Position numbers and translations under genes: made by a program. Below the pieces are notes generated by a model. It saw nothing but the letters and a program-made list of their open reading frames with translations. It had not been told where the DNA came from and made no database searches. From Fasciola hepatica (taxonomy: Eukaryota; Platyhelminthes; Trematoda; Plagiorchiida; Fasciolidae): a stretch of DNA of 64,000 bases. The stretch is taken from assembly GCA_948099385.1 (NCBI GenBank), contig CANUEZ040000210.1:379501-443500 (forward strand), in the 5' to 3' direction. Below, piece after piece: positions 35,151 through 47,092 of the stretch. Position 1 is the stretch's first letter. Each line of letters begins with the position of its first letter.

Positions 35151-36079
35151 GGGGCTGGGTCTCGACGGCTAACTGTGACGTTACCATTGCCACTGTCACC
35201 GACAGGCACCTGTGACACTGACTTTGGACGTGATCAGCTAGCTCACTATCCACACACTGACACTTAACTTTCACAGTGAACTCGACGTAACATTTCCACT
35301 TGTGGATACATCACAGAACCATGCGGAACCTAAGCGGTGCAATGAATAGTGCATGGCTTGTTACATTTTCCGTGACCGATCAGAGTCATAGCAAATTATC
35401 CAGGGGATGTTAGAAATGTTGTCTAGTGCTGCGTAGTAATGCCCTCTACAAATGTCTGGGATGTACAATCTCTGTCTCCGAATGTGTTTATCTTACAGGT
35501 ATTATGAAATATTGTCAAAATAGGGTAACCTGAGCTGATCTGAAGGAAACTCGATACACCGGTCAAATTTATATCCCATTAAATCAGCCTGGTGGCAAAA
35601 CTTTTCACTTATATTTACTCGATGCCTTCAGTAAGAAAGCCTCCTTCAAACAGACGAAAATACCCGCAAAACTCCCACTTTCATCAACTCTTCTCGTTCG
35701 ATTTAAACTAAAACCTTTACATTATCTAAGAAATACTGATATTATCAATTTCTGTTTGGCACGCAATAATTGTCACGCCGTTTATCACTACAATCCAGTT
35801 TGTGTCTCAGCAGTGAGAGTGGATGCTGCTCTCAGAGCAGCTCACTGGGGAACAACAACGGCGATTCTCTGATAGTTCTACGTGGGTCAGTCACAGTTAA
35901 CTTCGAGAAAGACGTAACTTCGGTCTCAAGTTGGAATTTTTAATGATAGTTGTATTTACAGGCGGGTGGACAAATTTTATCGGGAGCCCACTACCGGATG
36001 CACAGTTATTCCGGCACATCAGGAATGCGTATCCGATACATCCCTGTCGATCCGTTGGATGCGCACAAGTATTAAAACG

Positions 36080-36082
<3 letters not shown>
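35151..36082. other. Unassigned sequence
   Basis: No gene or repeat recognised between the LTR-like copy and the (GA)n tract. No internal LTR-retroelement motif or tRNA primer-binding site follows the LTR-like end. Confidence 0.3.

Positions 36083-36124
<42 letters not shown>
36083..36124. repeat. (GA)n microsatellite
   Basis: Uninterrupted GA dinucleotides; overlapping Arg-Glu and Ser-Leu frames are artefacts. Confidence 0.98.
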
Positions 36125-36125
<1 letters not shown>

Positions 36126-37345
36126 AGTATCGGATAAGAACACCTGATGAGTGGCAATAATCGCAAAACCGGTCGTGTGCTTTCAAAATCTTTTTCCACC
36201 CGTCTGTGGATACTGCTTACATCGAAAATGTGTCACGTAGTCCACTGGGTGGTACCCAACCAATAATAAGCGGCTGTTTTAAATAAACTTCAAGAAGAGC
36301 TTACTGCAAAAGCGTGATAGTAGTTATTTGTGCTCGATGGATCCTCTTTGATTAAATTTCAGGTGACGGAAAGTCATCAACTTTAGAAAGCCGATGCTCA
36401 AAATATTTTCACTACGTAGCTGTTGTCTTTGGTAACCAGAAAATCGTTAGCTAGCGTGATCAGTTGCATTTTTGCTCTTTGTGTTCCCAAAAAGGGCATT
36501 TTAAATTGTTATCAGGACGATTTGGTTGCATATTTCTGGACAGAAATGACAATATGAGTCTTCCGAAGGAGAATCTGAGAATTCGACCAAAAAATGCCAG
36601 TGGTAAGAATTCTTCAGCTTGAAAAGTGCAAAAGTGTTCCTTTTCAGATCCTTCAGAGCAAACTAAGTGGGTGCAGGGTGACATTTAATTCTATCCCAAG
36701 GCAACCATTACTAGATCGACCAGTTTTTAAACGTGAGGACAAAGCACAACAACAATACTTAACTGATATTTCGGTGCACCCGTATTTAGAAAAACAAAAA
36801 TAAATGATATTTTGCTCTGTTTGTTCATTCTTAAACGAAGAAAATATATTTTTGAAATAGAGAGCCATGGTTGGGTGGCAGGTTACCAGACAGGGAAGTG
36901 ATCAACGGGGGCTGAATTTTAATGCGGGACCACGTGGTCTTAAGGGCACCCGGATGACCGTCTGATTAAAATCAGTTACCCAATTTTTTTCTGCCCGCAG
37001 CTGACCGTCACAATCCACAAGGATAGATCTACTGTTTGTTTGTGATAGGCAATCTTCCTCGAACAGGTTCGGATAGCTCCCCGTACAGTTGCGTTGGCGG
37101 TTGGTTCGAAGCATCGTCATTTCAAAAACAAAATGAATAGAAGCATTAGGATCAAAAAAAAACAGCACGAAAGAAAGTTACAAATGGAAGTCATGAGAAC
37201 GAAGAACGGGATCAAATGCAAATACGCCCCTGACCGTGGCATTTAGCTATGTCACAATGTTTCCCACTATCTGGAGGGTGCATCTCGTGAAATTCAACCC
37301 AAGATCCAAATATATCCTGTATTCATAGGATTTACTATTGACACG
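36125..37345. other. Unassigned sequence
   Basis: Short frames on both strands (36460-36684 minus, 36594-36803 plus, 36902-37168 minus) overlap one another and have no recognised domains. Confidence 0.3.
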
Positions 37346-37470
37346 AGGAGCCTGATCTTATATAATGGAAAATCCGCTTGTATTTTTCACATCCAGCAAT
37401 CCAAGGCCGCGAGCCAGAGTCGAACCGGCGACGCTGCACTTGTCAGGGAGACGCTCGACAGCTATATATG
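37346..37470 (-). repeat. tRNA-derived SINE, family A (minus strand)
   Basis: On the minus strand: GCGTCTCCCTGACAAGTGC, the B-box region GCCGGTTCGACTCTGGCTCG, CGGCCTTGG, GATGTGAAAAATACAAGC, then GGATTTTCCATTATA. The same blocks occur at 39750-39990 and 41880-42115, with a tail-only relative at 59397-59462. Confidence 0.6.
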
Positions 37471-37594
37471 GCCGATTTCACTGGTCAAGCTCATATCGTG
37501 ACATTATACTTCCGACTTATTAGCGTGGTGAAACTGTATTGTCATGAGTGAGAATTGCTCTTTGATTGCGAAAATAAACTGGACATTTACTGTG

Positions 37595-37790
37595 TGGTAT
37601 GCAAAGGACCAGAGTACATTCGCTGGGGTTGCTTGTGTTTGGTCTGCTAAACACGAAGGATAGAAAACTCTATGAGCCCAACGTTATGTAAGTGCATCAA
37701 CAGGACTCTACTTTTGCTTTAGTCGAACACCACTATGGTTGCCAACAGTCTGCTCACTACAAACTGACCACGCTCTTATGACTTTGGTTT
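37595..37790. repeat. Unclassified repeat R3, copy 2
   Basis: GGTTGCTTGTGTTTGGTCTGC, ATAGAAAACTC, TATGAGCCCAACG and GGTTGCCAACAGTCTGCTCAC match 29455-29660 and 41165-41370 in order. Confidence 0.55.
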
Positions 37791-37855
37791 CAAGGTCATT
37801 GATTCCACCAAAATGGCAATAGCCTTTTTCTCATGAGCCTACCGTCAACCGCAAA

Positions 37856-38137
37856 ATGGCTAATAAACCGCCCGACAAAACTAGGCCTTCTGAAAGAGTC
37901 CGGATTGCTTTTGATTCCAGAAATACAATCGACAACTTCACAGATGGAATTGCTCCTCGCAGGATTGGTATTTATGCCTGGTTGGCGAAAACCGCATGCG
38001 ATAAATTTCACGTGAATGACTTTGAAAATTTTCTTGTTCCACCGTTCATTCAATGTGGTCTGTCAAGTGCCAGTCAAATTATTCGCGTTAGCTACAGTCA
38101 TGCAATTTCAACTTCGCACAGAATATTACGGATCTAA
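37856..38137 (+). CDS. Candidate ORF, 93 codons, unknown protein
   Basis: ATG in a good context (GCAAAATGG) opens MANKPPDKTRPSERVRIAF and the frame ends with a TAA at 38135. The peptide is basic at the start and then mixed, with RIGIYAWLAKTACDKF in the middle. It begins right after the R3 repeat. No signal peptide, splice site or known domain is evident. It may be a small exon or a chance frame. Confidence 0.25.
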   Translation: MANKPPDKTRPSERVRIAFDSRNTIDNFTDGIAPRRIGIYAWLAKTACDKFHVNDFENFLVPPFIQCGLSSASQIIRVSYSHAISTSHRILRI

Positions 38138-38882
38138 CGTGGACGGAATTTAGCTATCAAGAGTTTTTTCTTTCAACCCTTGTTTAATACTATATGTAAA
38201 AATTACAAATTCTAAGCATGTTACGCAGGAAATACGTTTCCTTTCGAATCTCGACAGTACCTGTTCACCGCTTTTTGCCGTGTTATGGACTGACAACTAA
38301 TACCTTCATCGGAGAAAAACGTGCACAAAGCAATTCCAGCCACTTTCACCTCAATAGATTAAACGCTCGTTTCCTGTTAGGACGTGACGCGTATTTTTAC
38401 TTATGACTAAGACTGTTCAACAGTATTCGCTCGACCTTACGACGCTGAGTGGTAAACTGATTGTGTGAGAAAAAATGGTGAATAATGAGAAGTTTCGTAC
38501 TACCAAAATTGCCGCCCAACATGTTTCGCTTCATTTGGTTCCCTTTTTGTCTCGTTCTGCTGCTCCGAGGAGCTCGTAGTTCACATGGTTCGGTCCTGAA
38601 ATAGTAGAGCTTATTCCAAGTATGTAAAAACCTCCCAGATATAATTTATTATTTCACTGTGATTGGCACGGTAAAGCAAAACGGTCTCGAGAAATTCGAT
38701 AGTTTGGAACAGCCTCAATAATCTCAAAACTTTTATTGCTTCTGTTTCGATCAGACCACACATCACCTGATGTATCGATTTGTACGAAACTCCCGACGGA
38801 CCGAACTTACCAGGTTCAGCAATCATTGAACGAATTTAGCAGTGGACTAAGTGAGAAAATCCAAACGGTTTGGTGAAAAGGT

Positions 38883-39098
38883 ATGCAGTTTTGCCCGCAC
38901 TGTTATTTGTTGGAGCAAACCAATGAACTTCGGCTATTCACTGTTTTCAAAATCGTCAGAGACTTTGATAAAGAAATTTTTTCCAACACCATCATTTTAC
39001 CAACACATCTCAAATTACAGATCATTGCTTACAGCAATAACTTCAACAGTACCCCTGACAATTCTCCCTCCTATTTTGTGTTTCATAAAGCTGACTAA
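38883..39098 (+). CDS. Candidate exon, unknown protein with a CPHC motif
   Basis: Either the ATG at 38883 or the acceptor-like GTATGCAG just after it opens a frame reading FCPHCYLLEQTNELRLF, then VFKIVRDFDKEIFSN, to a TAA at 39096-39098. The peptide has well-spaced hydrophobic residues, but a single CxxC pair defines no domain. An overlapping frame (38851-39126) is about as long. Confidence 0.25.
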   Translation: MQFCPHCYLLEQTNELRLFTVFKIVRDFDKEIFSNTIILPTHLKLQIIAYSNNFNSTPDNSPSYFVFHKAD

Positions 39099-39250
39099 GT
39101 CTAACATGGATAAGGAATTCAAATAGATCAGTATTTGAAAAGCGAAGAATAATATGTGCTTTCGTGGCTTTTAACTTTTATCCACGGAATATATTATCAG
39201 CAAGATGGTTCTGGGTCTTGAATGATAAAAAATCTGCTTCCTTTTTTCTC

Positions 39251-39251
<1 letters not shown>

Positions 39252-39283
<32 letters not shown>
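39252..39283. repeat. (AT)n microsatellite
   Basis: Uninterrupted AT dinucleotides. Confidence 0.97.
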
Positions 39284-39285
<2 letters not shown>

Positions 39286-39749
39286 TGGTGGTAAGTTGTA
39301 CGTAAAGGGGTGGAGAAAGTCTCCCCGGATGCACATGACCAGTTTTGCAGTTGTTGCCGCTAGTCAGGCATGCTTGCCGGTACTCTTTTGTCATTCATTT
39401 TCAGACTTGTACACCCCGTTGTTTTATCATCAATAGGATCTAATTTAAAGCATCTGAAGTGTGAACGGATACTCTTCATTGAAGAGTCCACGAATGAATC
39501 ACAACCGGGATTTCTGTTAATTATTCGTGTTTAGGTCACTGCTAATCCAACAAACAGCGTCAAAAACTGCATTGTAGGTGGAGCTTTTAATTAGCAGACG
39601 TCTTGGTTAACACGGACAACCTTTTTCAAGGTGCATCTCTCAATAGAAAAACATTTCAAAAGTCACAACACATGGCACATCGGTTGCTCGATATAATCCG
39701 AACCTCGTTCGGACCTGATATACCAATGAAATACATTTAATCATGTACT

Positions 39750-39990
39750 GTTCGATCCTTTTGGAAGTGACCGACTAGTCTGATCCAGTGATTAAAACCG
39801 AGACAGATGTTGTGTGTCTCTGAAATAAGAGTTTGTGCATCGCAGAATGTTCACCTGAGCACCAAACTGGCCATACCGCAAAACCTCAGTCAGTAGATTA
39901 TCCATCTGGCAAGCAGAATATCCCCGGTTCGATTCCAACTCGCGGCTTTGAACTTTCGAGTGCGAAAAATGTATAGAGGTTTTCTAGTAA
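39750..39990 (+). repeat. tRNA-derived SINE, family A, long copy 1
   Basis: Upstream part: GGAAGTGACCGAC, GTGATTAAAACCGAGACAG, CGCAGAATGTTCAC. tRNA-like part: CTGGCCATACCGCAAAACC, CAGTCAGTAGATTATCC, then the B box CCCCGGTTCGATTCC. Tail: CTCGCGGCTTTGAACTTTCG, GTGCGAAAAATG. The order and spacing match 41880-42115. It is unusual that ~110 bp of family sequence lies 5' of the tRNA-like part. Confidence 0.65.
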
Positions 39991-40781
39991 ACAGAAAACA
40001 CAACCACATCCTGTAAATAAGATACACTGGCTTTGCTAAGTTTTAAACTGACTGAAATCGAAATTTGTGAATTAAATTATTCTGTAAACTAAGTCAACAA
40101 TACCGATGATGAAAATTTATCACTAGCTATGAATAAAACCACATTCTGAATTGACTTGATTTAAAAACGCCAGACTGAATCTTACTTATTAAGTGCATTG
40201 AAATAAACCTTAGGACTTTTCCCGGTTAAAAAGTATTTTTCCACGCCATCAACTCAATAAATCGCCCAGAGGTGTTTTTTGTTCAGAGCCATTCCTAAAT
40301 ACTAAAAAGTTGGCATTTTCGAAGATGAAAACTGTATCGATGACATTTCCCGGTCGTGGAGCAGTTGTTTAAACTGTTTCGAAACGCTCAAAGGATGACC
40401 AACGGAAATCCCCAAAATTCGGCAAAGACTAGAAGAGCAATAAATACTTCATCCGCTGCATGCTGGAACCCGGGAGAAATGACATTTCAAGACATCAAAA
40501 AGTGAGTATTTGATCGTGCACTTGTCAAATAGTCACCATTTTACTGTAATTGAGCCAGTTATCTATGTGATTCGGACGAGTATATTGGACATAAGGGAGT
40601 GTACATATTTGTTGCTCAAAATAATTGATGACTTTCACAAACTTGGCATTTTGGCTGTGTAGCTGGTCCGCTCTTGCCTTGACAATCGACCGTGTTTCGA
40701 CAGCTCTTGCCACAACAGTTTGATCCCAGTCGGCAATCACACACGATCCACGTTCGCCTCGTCATATTCCGTGCAGCATCA

Positions 40782-40783
<2 letters not shown>

Positions 40784-40818
<35 letters not shown>

Positions 40819-40830
40819 ATACACACACAC
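40784..40830. repeat. (CA)n microsatellite
   Basis: CA dinucleotides with one short interruption (TCAT). Confidence 0.97.
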
Positions 40831-41164
40831 AACAAACAGGCATCACATTTATATCACGCATCTCATTGGTTCTGACCATAAAGTCACACGAAAGGATACT
40901 CTCGCATGTACCTTTTACGTTTATTTTTTACACCACCCATCTCAATACACGTGATCACGTGGTCTCAGCCTTCCGTTTTGAGATGCCTGGCCAAAATGTT
41001 CTGACAGCTGAGGTGAGATCTATGACAAAATAAGACTGGTGCTAATGACCTAATTCCGCTACGTTTACACGTGTTTCATCATTATTCCAGGTGGCATCAT
41101 CAGTGCACAGGTGACAATCTCTGTTCTCATTTTGGCCTTTAGATTTGACTTCGACATTCCAAAT

Positions 41165-41370
41165 AACAGACATTTTCTGGTTTCGCTGTAATAAGCAACA
41201 ACCAGTTATCTCCCGCCGGGGAATTGCACGTGACTGACCTGGGAAACAAATATACAGAAAACTCCATAAGCCCAAAGCTCAGCGAGTGTCTCATCGGGAA
41301 ACCACACTGTACATTAAGCGAACACTAACAGGGCTGCTAACAGTCACCACATCGTGCTACAAAATCTTGA
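41165..41370. repeat. Unclassified repeat R3, copy 3
   Basis: ATACAGAAAACTCCATAAGCC, CTCAGCGAGTGTCTCATCGG, GAAACCACACTGTACATTAAG and GGGCTGCTAACAGTC align with the copies at 29.5 and 37.6 kb. Confidence 0.5.
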
Positions 41371-41879
41371 CCCTTTGACCTCTGCACAGTTACTTTAATT
41401 TTAAGGCTCTACTAATCAACTTATTTCGATTATTTCATATGAAGCATTACTTTTTGGGGCAAGTGGGGTTTATTTCGTGAATTACATCTCCAGTTATCTG
41501 ACCTTGCAAGTCAATAGACTGTGTATATGACGTAATCCAATAATTTAGGGTTCAAGGTCACTATTAGTTTGCGAATAGGACTACCCAATTTTCGACTGGC
41601 TGATTTTCTTGACATTTTGTGTTTAAAAAACCATTTCAATTATACTAATAAAGAAGCTGCCAATGTGTATGAATTGAATAGCTGATTTTCAAGCCCATTA
41701 GCACCGGCTACACTGATATGAGACAGCATTCCGTCACAGCCTGACCCGTTACCACGCTCGGTCTGTAGTAACCATATATGATTTTCACCCCGAGTCCCAT
41801 GGTAATAGTTACTGTTTATCTTCGTTAAGGTTTCACTGTGGCCAAATCAACTGCCTCAGTTAGATGTGACCACCTTCGT

Positions 41880-42115
41880 CCCACTGGGAAGTGACCGACG
41901 AAGCTAACCCAATGATTAAAACCAGGACAGTTCCTGCGTATCATTGGAATAGTGGTTCGCGCACCATCGATTATTCACTCGCTTTATTCACACCCGACTG
42001 CCCGGACCACAAAAGTTCAGTTGGTAGAGCATCTCCCCGGTAAGCGGAAAGTAGTCGATTCAATTGCAACTCGTGGCGTTCGACTTTTCGATGTGAAAAA
42101 TGCTAGGGGAATTTC
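41880..42115 (+). repeat. tRNA-derived SINE, family A, long copy 2
   Basis: GGGAAGTGACCGACGAAGC, ATGATTAAAACCAGGACAG, CACACCCGACTGCCCGGACC, CAGTTGGTAGAGCATCTCC (a good A-box-like stretch), AGTCGATTCAATTGCAACTC (mutated B box), GGCGTTCGACTTTTCGATG, then GTGAAAAATGC. A direct repeat of the copy at 39750-39990, 2.1 kb away. Confidence 0.65.
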
Positions 42116-44194
42116 CATTACACATCACTAAAACACGGGAGGGGTTATCTCAGCTTTGTACTTCGCGAAATGGATTACGTGCTTCCGAGAAAATTTTGTT
42201 CACCAATCTACATGATATCTAAAACCGGAGTTTCTAATAGCTACCGTTGTGTCGTCGTCCTCGCGGTTAGTTGCGACGAACACAAAGTTATGATCCCCCT
42301 AATGGACTGACCATTCAATGAGGAGCACTGAATCATGCATAAATGAGATCTCTGTGCATGAAATGTAAACTCCGTCTAACTATCATTGTTTTCGATAATC
42401 TAGTTTATTCTTTGACCCATGAAATGCGAAGCATTTGGTTGTTATGACGTAGTCATACAACTGGCCATGACGACAAGCAAGAAAAACATGAGTAGACTGG
42501 TGACAATTGGAGAATGATTTGACGTCCAGAACATGAGAGGAAGATAATAAAACCCCAACCATTAGGCTTGGTTGAGTATCACACGTTTGTCTTACGGGCT
42601 GGGGTTCAAAAATTCTGACTACCAGGGCTGAGAAGCACTGGGTGACATAACCATGTGCTGCGGTCGGTGGTTCAGTTACTTTCGAACCCTTTCTTCATAC
42701 GAAAGATATTCTCACGTTTTCACTTGCTCGACTCGCATTCTTTAATCTACTTCACTTCCGATTCTGAGAAGTTGTGAGGTAGCAAAGAGAACTAGAGTAC
42801 GAACAAACGAGGTTCTTGACCGGAAGAACTAAGGTGAACTGAAACGTATAGAGACCTCACAAGCGCAAAAGTGAGTTTTGTTGATTCTCGCTACGGGCAT
42901 ATGAGCATCCGTCTTAAGCTGACCCGATTTTTTTTCATTCCCAGGTTTCCACTAAAAATGACAGCTTAGTGATATTTTTCTAGTCGTTGAAAGTTTATGT
43001 CATCATTCGTAACTGATCTCCTTGTTCGCTAGTTTCGGATAGACGTTAGATTTAGTAAAATTTTGCTTTGCTGTTCATGAATGGTTAGCTCCGTTGTCAC
43101 TCGGATGATAAGAGCGACTTGTGACCCATGAAACTCAATGAAGCCTCAATGAATGGTGCACAAATCTTGTTGAAACAACAACTTATCTGCTCGGATGAAG
43201 TCTATTGTTCACTGTGGCAAACAATCTCGTTTCTTTAGGTTTGAAAAGTTTTTCTCCAAGCTACCCAGCATGCAGAAAAGACTCCACTTATCGCACAGAT
43301 ATCACAGTTAAAACCGCGGCAAAACCAAAAACTTCAGATATATTTTGCTTTTATACGATGTGAAAATGTTACCAAGTATTCTTTGATCATAACGACGAGA
43401 TCAGCACAGCCATCCGACTGGGATGCATCTGCCTGGGAATGTTCCAAATAGATTCTTTTCTGTACTGTTTATTTATCGAAATACCCATGCCAGGCTGCTT
43501 TTCAGTCTGCCACAGAGTTCATCCACTATTCACGGTGTATGTGTGTAAGTCTAGTGTATAAAACCATGGAAATTGTTGTGTACGCACTGGGTTTGATTAA
43601 AAATTCATGTCACTGGTATTCGCTTCCCCATGAATTTCACTACAAGGCCAACGGAAATACGGAAGGAAGCTTACCGGGGTTGCCTGCCCCAAGGAATACT
43701 TACAGGCCTGATATTTGTGTGTCGGTTCTTTCCACATCCGAACGGCAATATGTGAGCGATGACACACATAGTACATGGTGAAATTCCACAAAACTAACGC
43801 GTCCCAGATTGCGACGGGTCAGACTTTTCGCCGATGAAACAAATTAAGATGTTGGAGAAATAGCAACAAAAATTATGAAGAACACAGAAGAAACAAGTCA
43901 CAGTTAAGTAGGGCTAGCCGTTAGTAAAAAAAAGACGATGTTTTCTTGCTTTTTACCTTACGCTTTCGATGTGTTCTTGTCATTTATGTTCGTCTGACTG
44001 ATGGTTTTATGTGTCAACAAGAAATGGATTTTAAACGGCATGTCATACAGCTTTCACTTCGCTGACTTCTTTTCTGATCCATATCCGTCGACTTCCCTAA
44101 AAAACAACAATCATCATCCCAAACCAGGAAGACAGGAAGCGCCAACCAAAGCCAGTACTGAAGCCAACACTTCTTCGTATCTTTCAGCGAATTT
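42116..44194. other. Unassigned sequence
   Basis: No recognised gene. A plus frame at 43539-43781 overlaps an equally long minus frame and has no domain. Nothing else to report. Confidence 0.3.
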
Positions 44195-44860
44195 ATAGAG
44201 TGGCTATAGCTTCAGTTCTTCTTCCAGCCTTGACCAGCACGCGCGAATAGAGCACGAAACGTTGGAAGACGGGCAGGTATACACAAACCACGCCCAAGCC
44301 ATCGGAGAAGGAGGGAGGCTATCAGCAGCCAACACATCACGGCGGATTTGTTATCACTAGCTAGATGTTCTCACCAGACGCGAGCAATGTTTCGCTGATC
44401 AAACAAGAAATGCCGCTGAGCATCCTAAACAAATAGCTAAGAACAGCAACCTTGCACACTCGGATCTCAAGGGGAATTCTAGTGTCTTGGTGGTGTCGTA
44501 TTTGTTGTAGGTTGTTGAAAGCAACTCTAACACTCGCTGTTAGTAACGTGATCTCCTCCTGAAGACTACCTTCATCTTTGTTCAACTTTGCAATGTACTT
44601 AAAGCTATCGACTACTTCCACCTGATCATCGCATACGGTGATTACAAAAGTACTTTGCTCTCGGAAGGCCCAAAGTGCATAGGAGTATTGGAGCCTTGAA
44701 CTTACTCGCATTGGTTTGAGGGCTTGGATTCCATCGAGTAAGTCCGTTGTAGCTATGCTCCTCTGAGGAGTTTAAACAAACCAAAAATGTCGTGCTTGTT
44801 GAAATACTTTGTACCCGAATTGTGCTCACCGACGACTGATAAGACCAGAATAGCAAACAC
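44195..44860 (-). pseudogene. RTE-type LINE reverse transcriptase C-terminal fragment, copy 2 (minus strand)
   Basis: Minus-strand frames read VVDSFKYIAKLNKDEGSLQE, RIPLEIRVCKVAVLSYLF, QRNIARVW, ASDNKSAV, then LLLRWLGRGLCIPARLP, RALFARAGQGWKKN. This is the RTE C-terminal order (FKYLGS, LLYGCETW, FDHRCLR, RWLGH, RALFAxAGxGWKK). The catalytic palm is not present. The longest intact piece is 44361-44711. It extends about 80 residues further toward the C-terminus than the copy at 20.5 kb. Confidence 0.8.
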
Positions 44861-46424
44861 GCATTCGGTTGCTTTATTTATCACAAATTCGATCATATAT
44901 AAATCAGTGCGTGCATTCAGCGATAAACAAGGTAACAGCTAATTGTAGAACGACCTGTTTGTGCCAGGACGATTGGAGCACAAAACTGAGTCTATGTCCG
45001 ATTGGTCGGATCCCCGTTACTAAACGATAAAGCATAACATCGAGCCGCATTTAGAAACTTTCGTACCACCACAGAAGCACAATGCACAGTGAATCATCAT
45101 GCGAGACAATCTTATCCGTATTCTGAGAGACGTCTCTTCATTCAACTGCTGAAAACTTACCATCGGTTTTCTACACAATAACTAGGATAGAGAGTAAGTT
45201 GCTCTGCAAGAAGATTCACGTTATTACAAAACTTTCAGTGGAATAAGTGGAATACAAGGAAAATAGGAGAAAATAATCAAAAGATGTATTCGAATAGATT
45301 GGGAATTAGTTCGAAAAAAAATCAGCTTGCCACCTCCAAACCTGATTGTCATATGTAAGCCGACCATCAAAAAGTCGACAAATAACTAACTTGTTTCAGG
45401 TTTCCCATTTCAGATTCTTATTTGTGGCTGTTTGTTCTTCAGAGATCGGAATATTCCTACTGAACATCAGTGACGATCGTCCAGTGAGATAAATGTTTAC
45501 CACATCCTAGCTAAGGGATTCAAACCTCGCCCTGAACGGTCACATTAGTGGTAGGCAGTATTTATCTGTCGCCGGGCTGAAAACCTATTGGGACTCTACG
45601 TGGATCACCAATCCAGGCCTCTGAGTCACAGCTGCCGGTTGTCTCTAGTAGTGTAGCGTGCAGTTGAGACAGTTGAGGATATATCCCACCTCCCAGCTCA
45701 ACTGCATTCGTGTGCCGGTATAGAGTGGGAACTCGTTCAGATCACCATTAAGCATGGAAGCTGTTTTCACAAACTAGATGAACCCAATGACCTAAATTAC
45801 TGTAATGAAAAACAAAAAATGTAATAATATAACATGATGAGGCCTTTTTAATCACGGTATGTATGCTTTCTCGTAATATCAAAACTATCCCAGCGAATCC
45901 TGAATCAAACCTTTATTGAATGGGTGCTTTGTAGTTTCTTCTAATCCCCATTTTAATACCACTGTAAGCTGTTGTGGTGAGTTATAAAAACCCTATCTAA
46001 TGGGTACGCATAAAAACGACAATCGCTGCGACAACCACAGATCTTTCGAAAAAGAACTGTGCCAGCTATCGTTGGTCCAGGGGTTACGTGATTCTGCTTA
46101 ACTGTCAGAAATAACAATGATAACTGATCAGTGAAATAAAACTGAATGGCTTGAAAAATCTTCCGCAAGAATCATTCACATCCTCTAGCGTCGCGAATAT
46201 GAACTGCGTTTTACTGTTCCTCTGTTTTCTTACTTCATTTCTAGGCATGTCTCACGGTGTTGAAAAAGAATTCTCCATGCAACTAGCAAATATTAGTAAA
46301 TGAGCGATTTCCCTCCCAGAGCACAAGTTATTACGTGCAATGACGACATTCCAAACTGTCAACATTTACTTATGTGCCGTCAACCAGAATTTAACTTAAT
46401 ATTCATATAAGCAAAGACGAGACG
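44861..46424. other. Unassigned sequence
   Basis: No supported gene. Around 45510-45620 there is a GGGATTCAAACCTCG stretch and a CTATTGGGACTCTACGTGG block that resembles sequence next to SINE family B at 49.3 kb, but orientation is inconsistent, so I do not call a copy. Confidence 0.3.
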
Positions 46425-46560
46425 ATTATCATCTTGGACTTTGGGCAATGACGACCCGGGTTCGATTCCCGTTGCCACCGATCACTTCCCCTTTTGGCAA
46501 TCTTTCACTGGCTATGACCCTCTTCCTGACCTGTTCCACTTTGTTGTATAATAAACTAAA
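46425..46560 (+). repeat. tRNA-derived SINE, family D
   Basis: ATCATCTTGGACTTTGGGC, the B-box-containing GACCCGGGTTCGATTCCCG, TTGCCACCGATCACTTCC, then TTGTTGTATAATAAACTAAA. Parallel blocks occur at 59210-59345 and 63425-63600. Confidence 0.5.
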
Positions 46561-46740
46561 AATGGAAGTCAAGAGAATGTTTTAGGATTTTTAATTCTGA
46601 GCAATTCTGGGGATCTAACTATCGACAGCCTCCTATTTTTTACTTTTTTTCCGAAGATGCTGCGAAATCATATTCAGACAAATATCAGTAAACTGGTTTT
46701 CCTTTTTTGTTAACGTGTCAACAAGGTAATAATCCATTAA

Positions 46741-47058
46741 ATGGAAATTCACGAATTATTACGGGGTTCCTCTACCTCCACTACACATTCCGGGAAAGAA
46801 CACCAGTCGTCGACTGTTTCTCGTCCATTTTGTCTTGTGATTTATCCGGACATATCTAGTGTTTATCAGTTGGAAAAAATCTCGGATTTTTTAAATCAGG
46901 GTTACAACCAGATAGAAACCAACACATTTGATCTGATTATACTGTGTTTGTTTGACCATCTGTCAAGCACTGAAAGCCCAGTTATGAAGAAAATAATCAG
47001 TGCAATCATTTTTCCTGTGTGCGCAACCAAAACGTCCGTGAAACAAGAAAATCTATAA
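46741..47058 (+). CDS. Candidate ORF, 105 codons, unknown protein
   Basis: A true ATG opens MEIHELLRGSSTSTTHSGK and the frame ends at a TAA at 47056. A pyrimidine-rich stretch ending CAACAAG lies just upstream. The sequence has a Ser/Thr-rich start and a more hydrophobic second half (FDLIILCLFDHL). No family recognised. It could be a real exon; length alone does not exclude chance. Confidence 0.25.
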   Translation: MEIHELLRGSSTSTTHSGKEHQSSTVSRPFCLVIYPDISSVYQLEKISDFLNQGYNQIETNTFDLIILCLFDHLSSTESPVMKKIISAIIFPVCATKTSVKQENL

Positions 47059-47092
47059 TCCGTTTTTGCTGTGATTAAATAAACCATACTGA

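Noticed and set aside
37856..38137. Homology between the frames at 37.9 kb and 27.2 kb
   Set aside because: Both contain an I-x-x-DSR stretch, but nucleotide comparison shows no alignable similarity.
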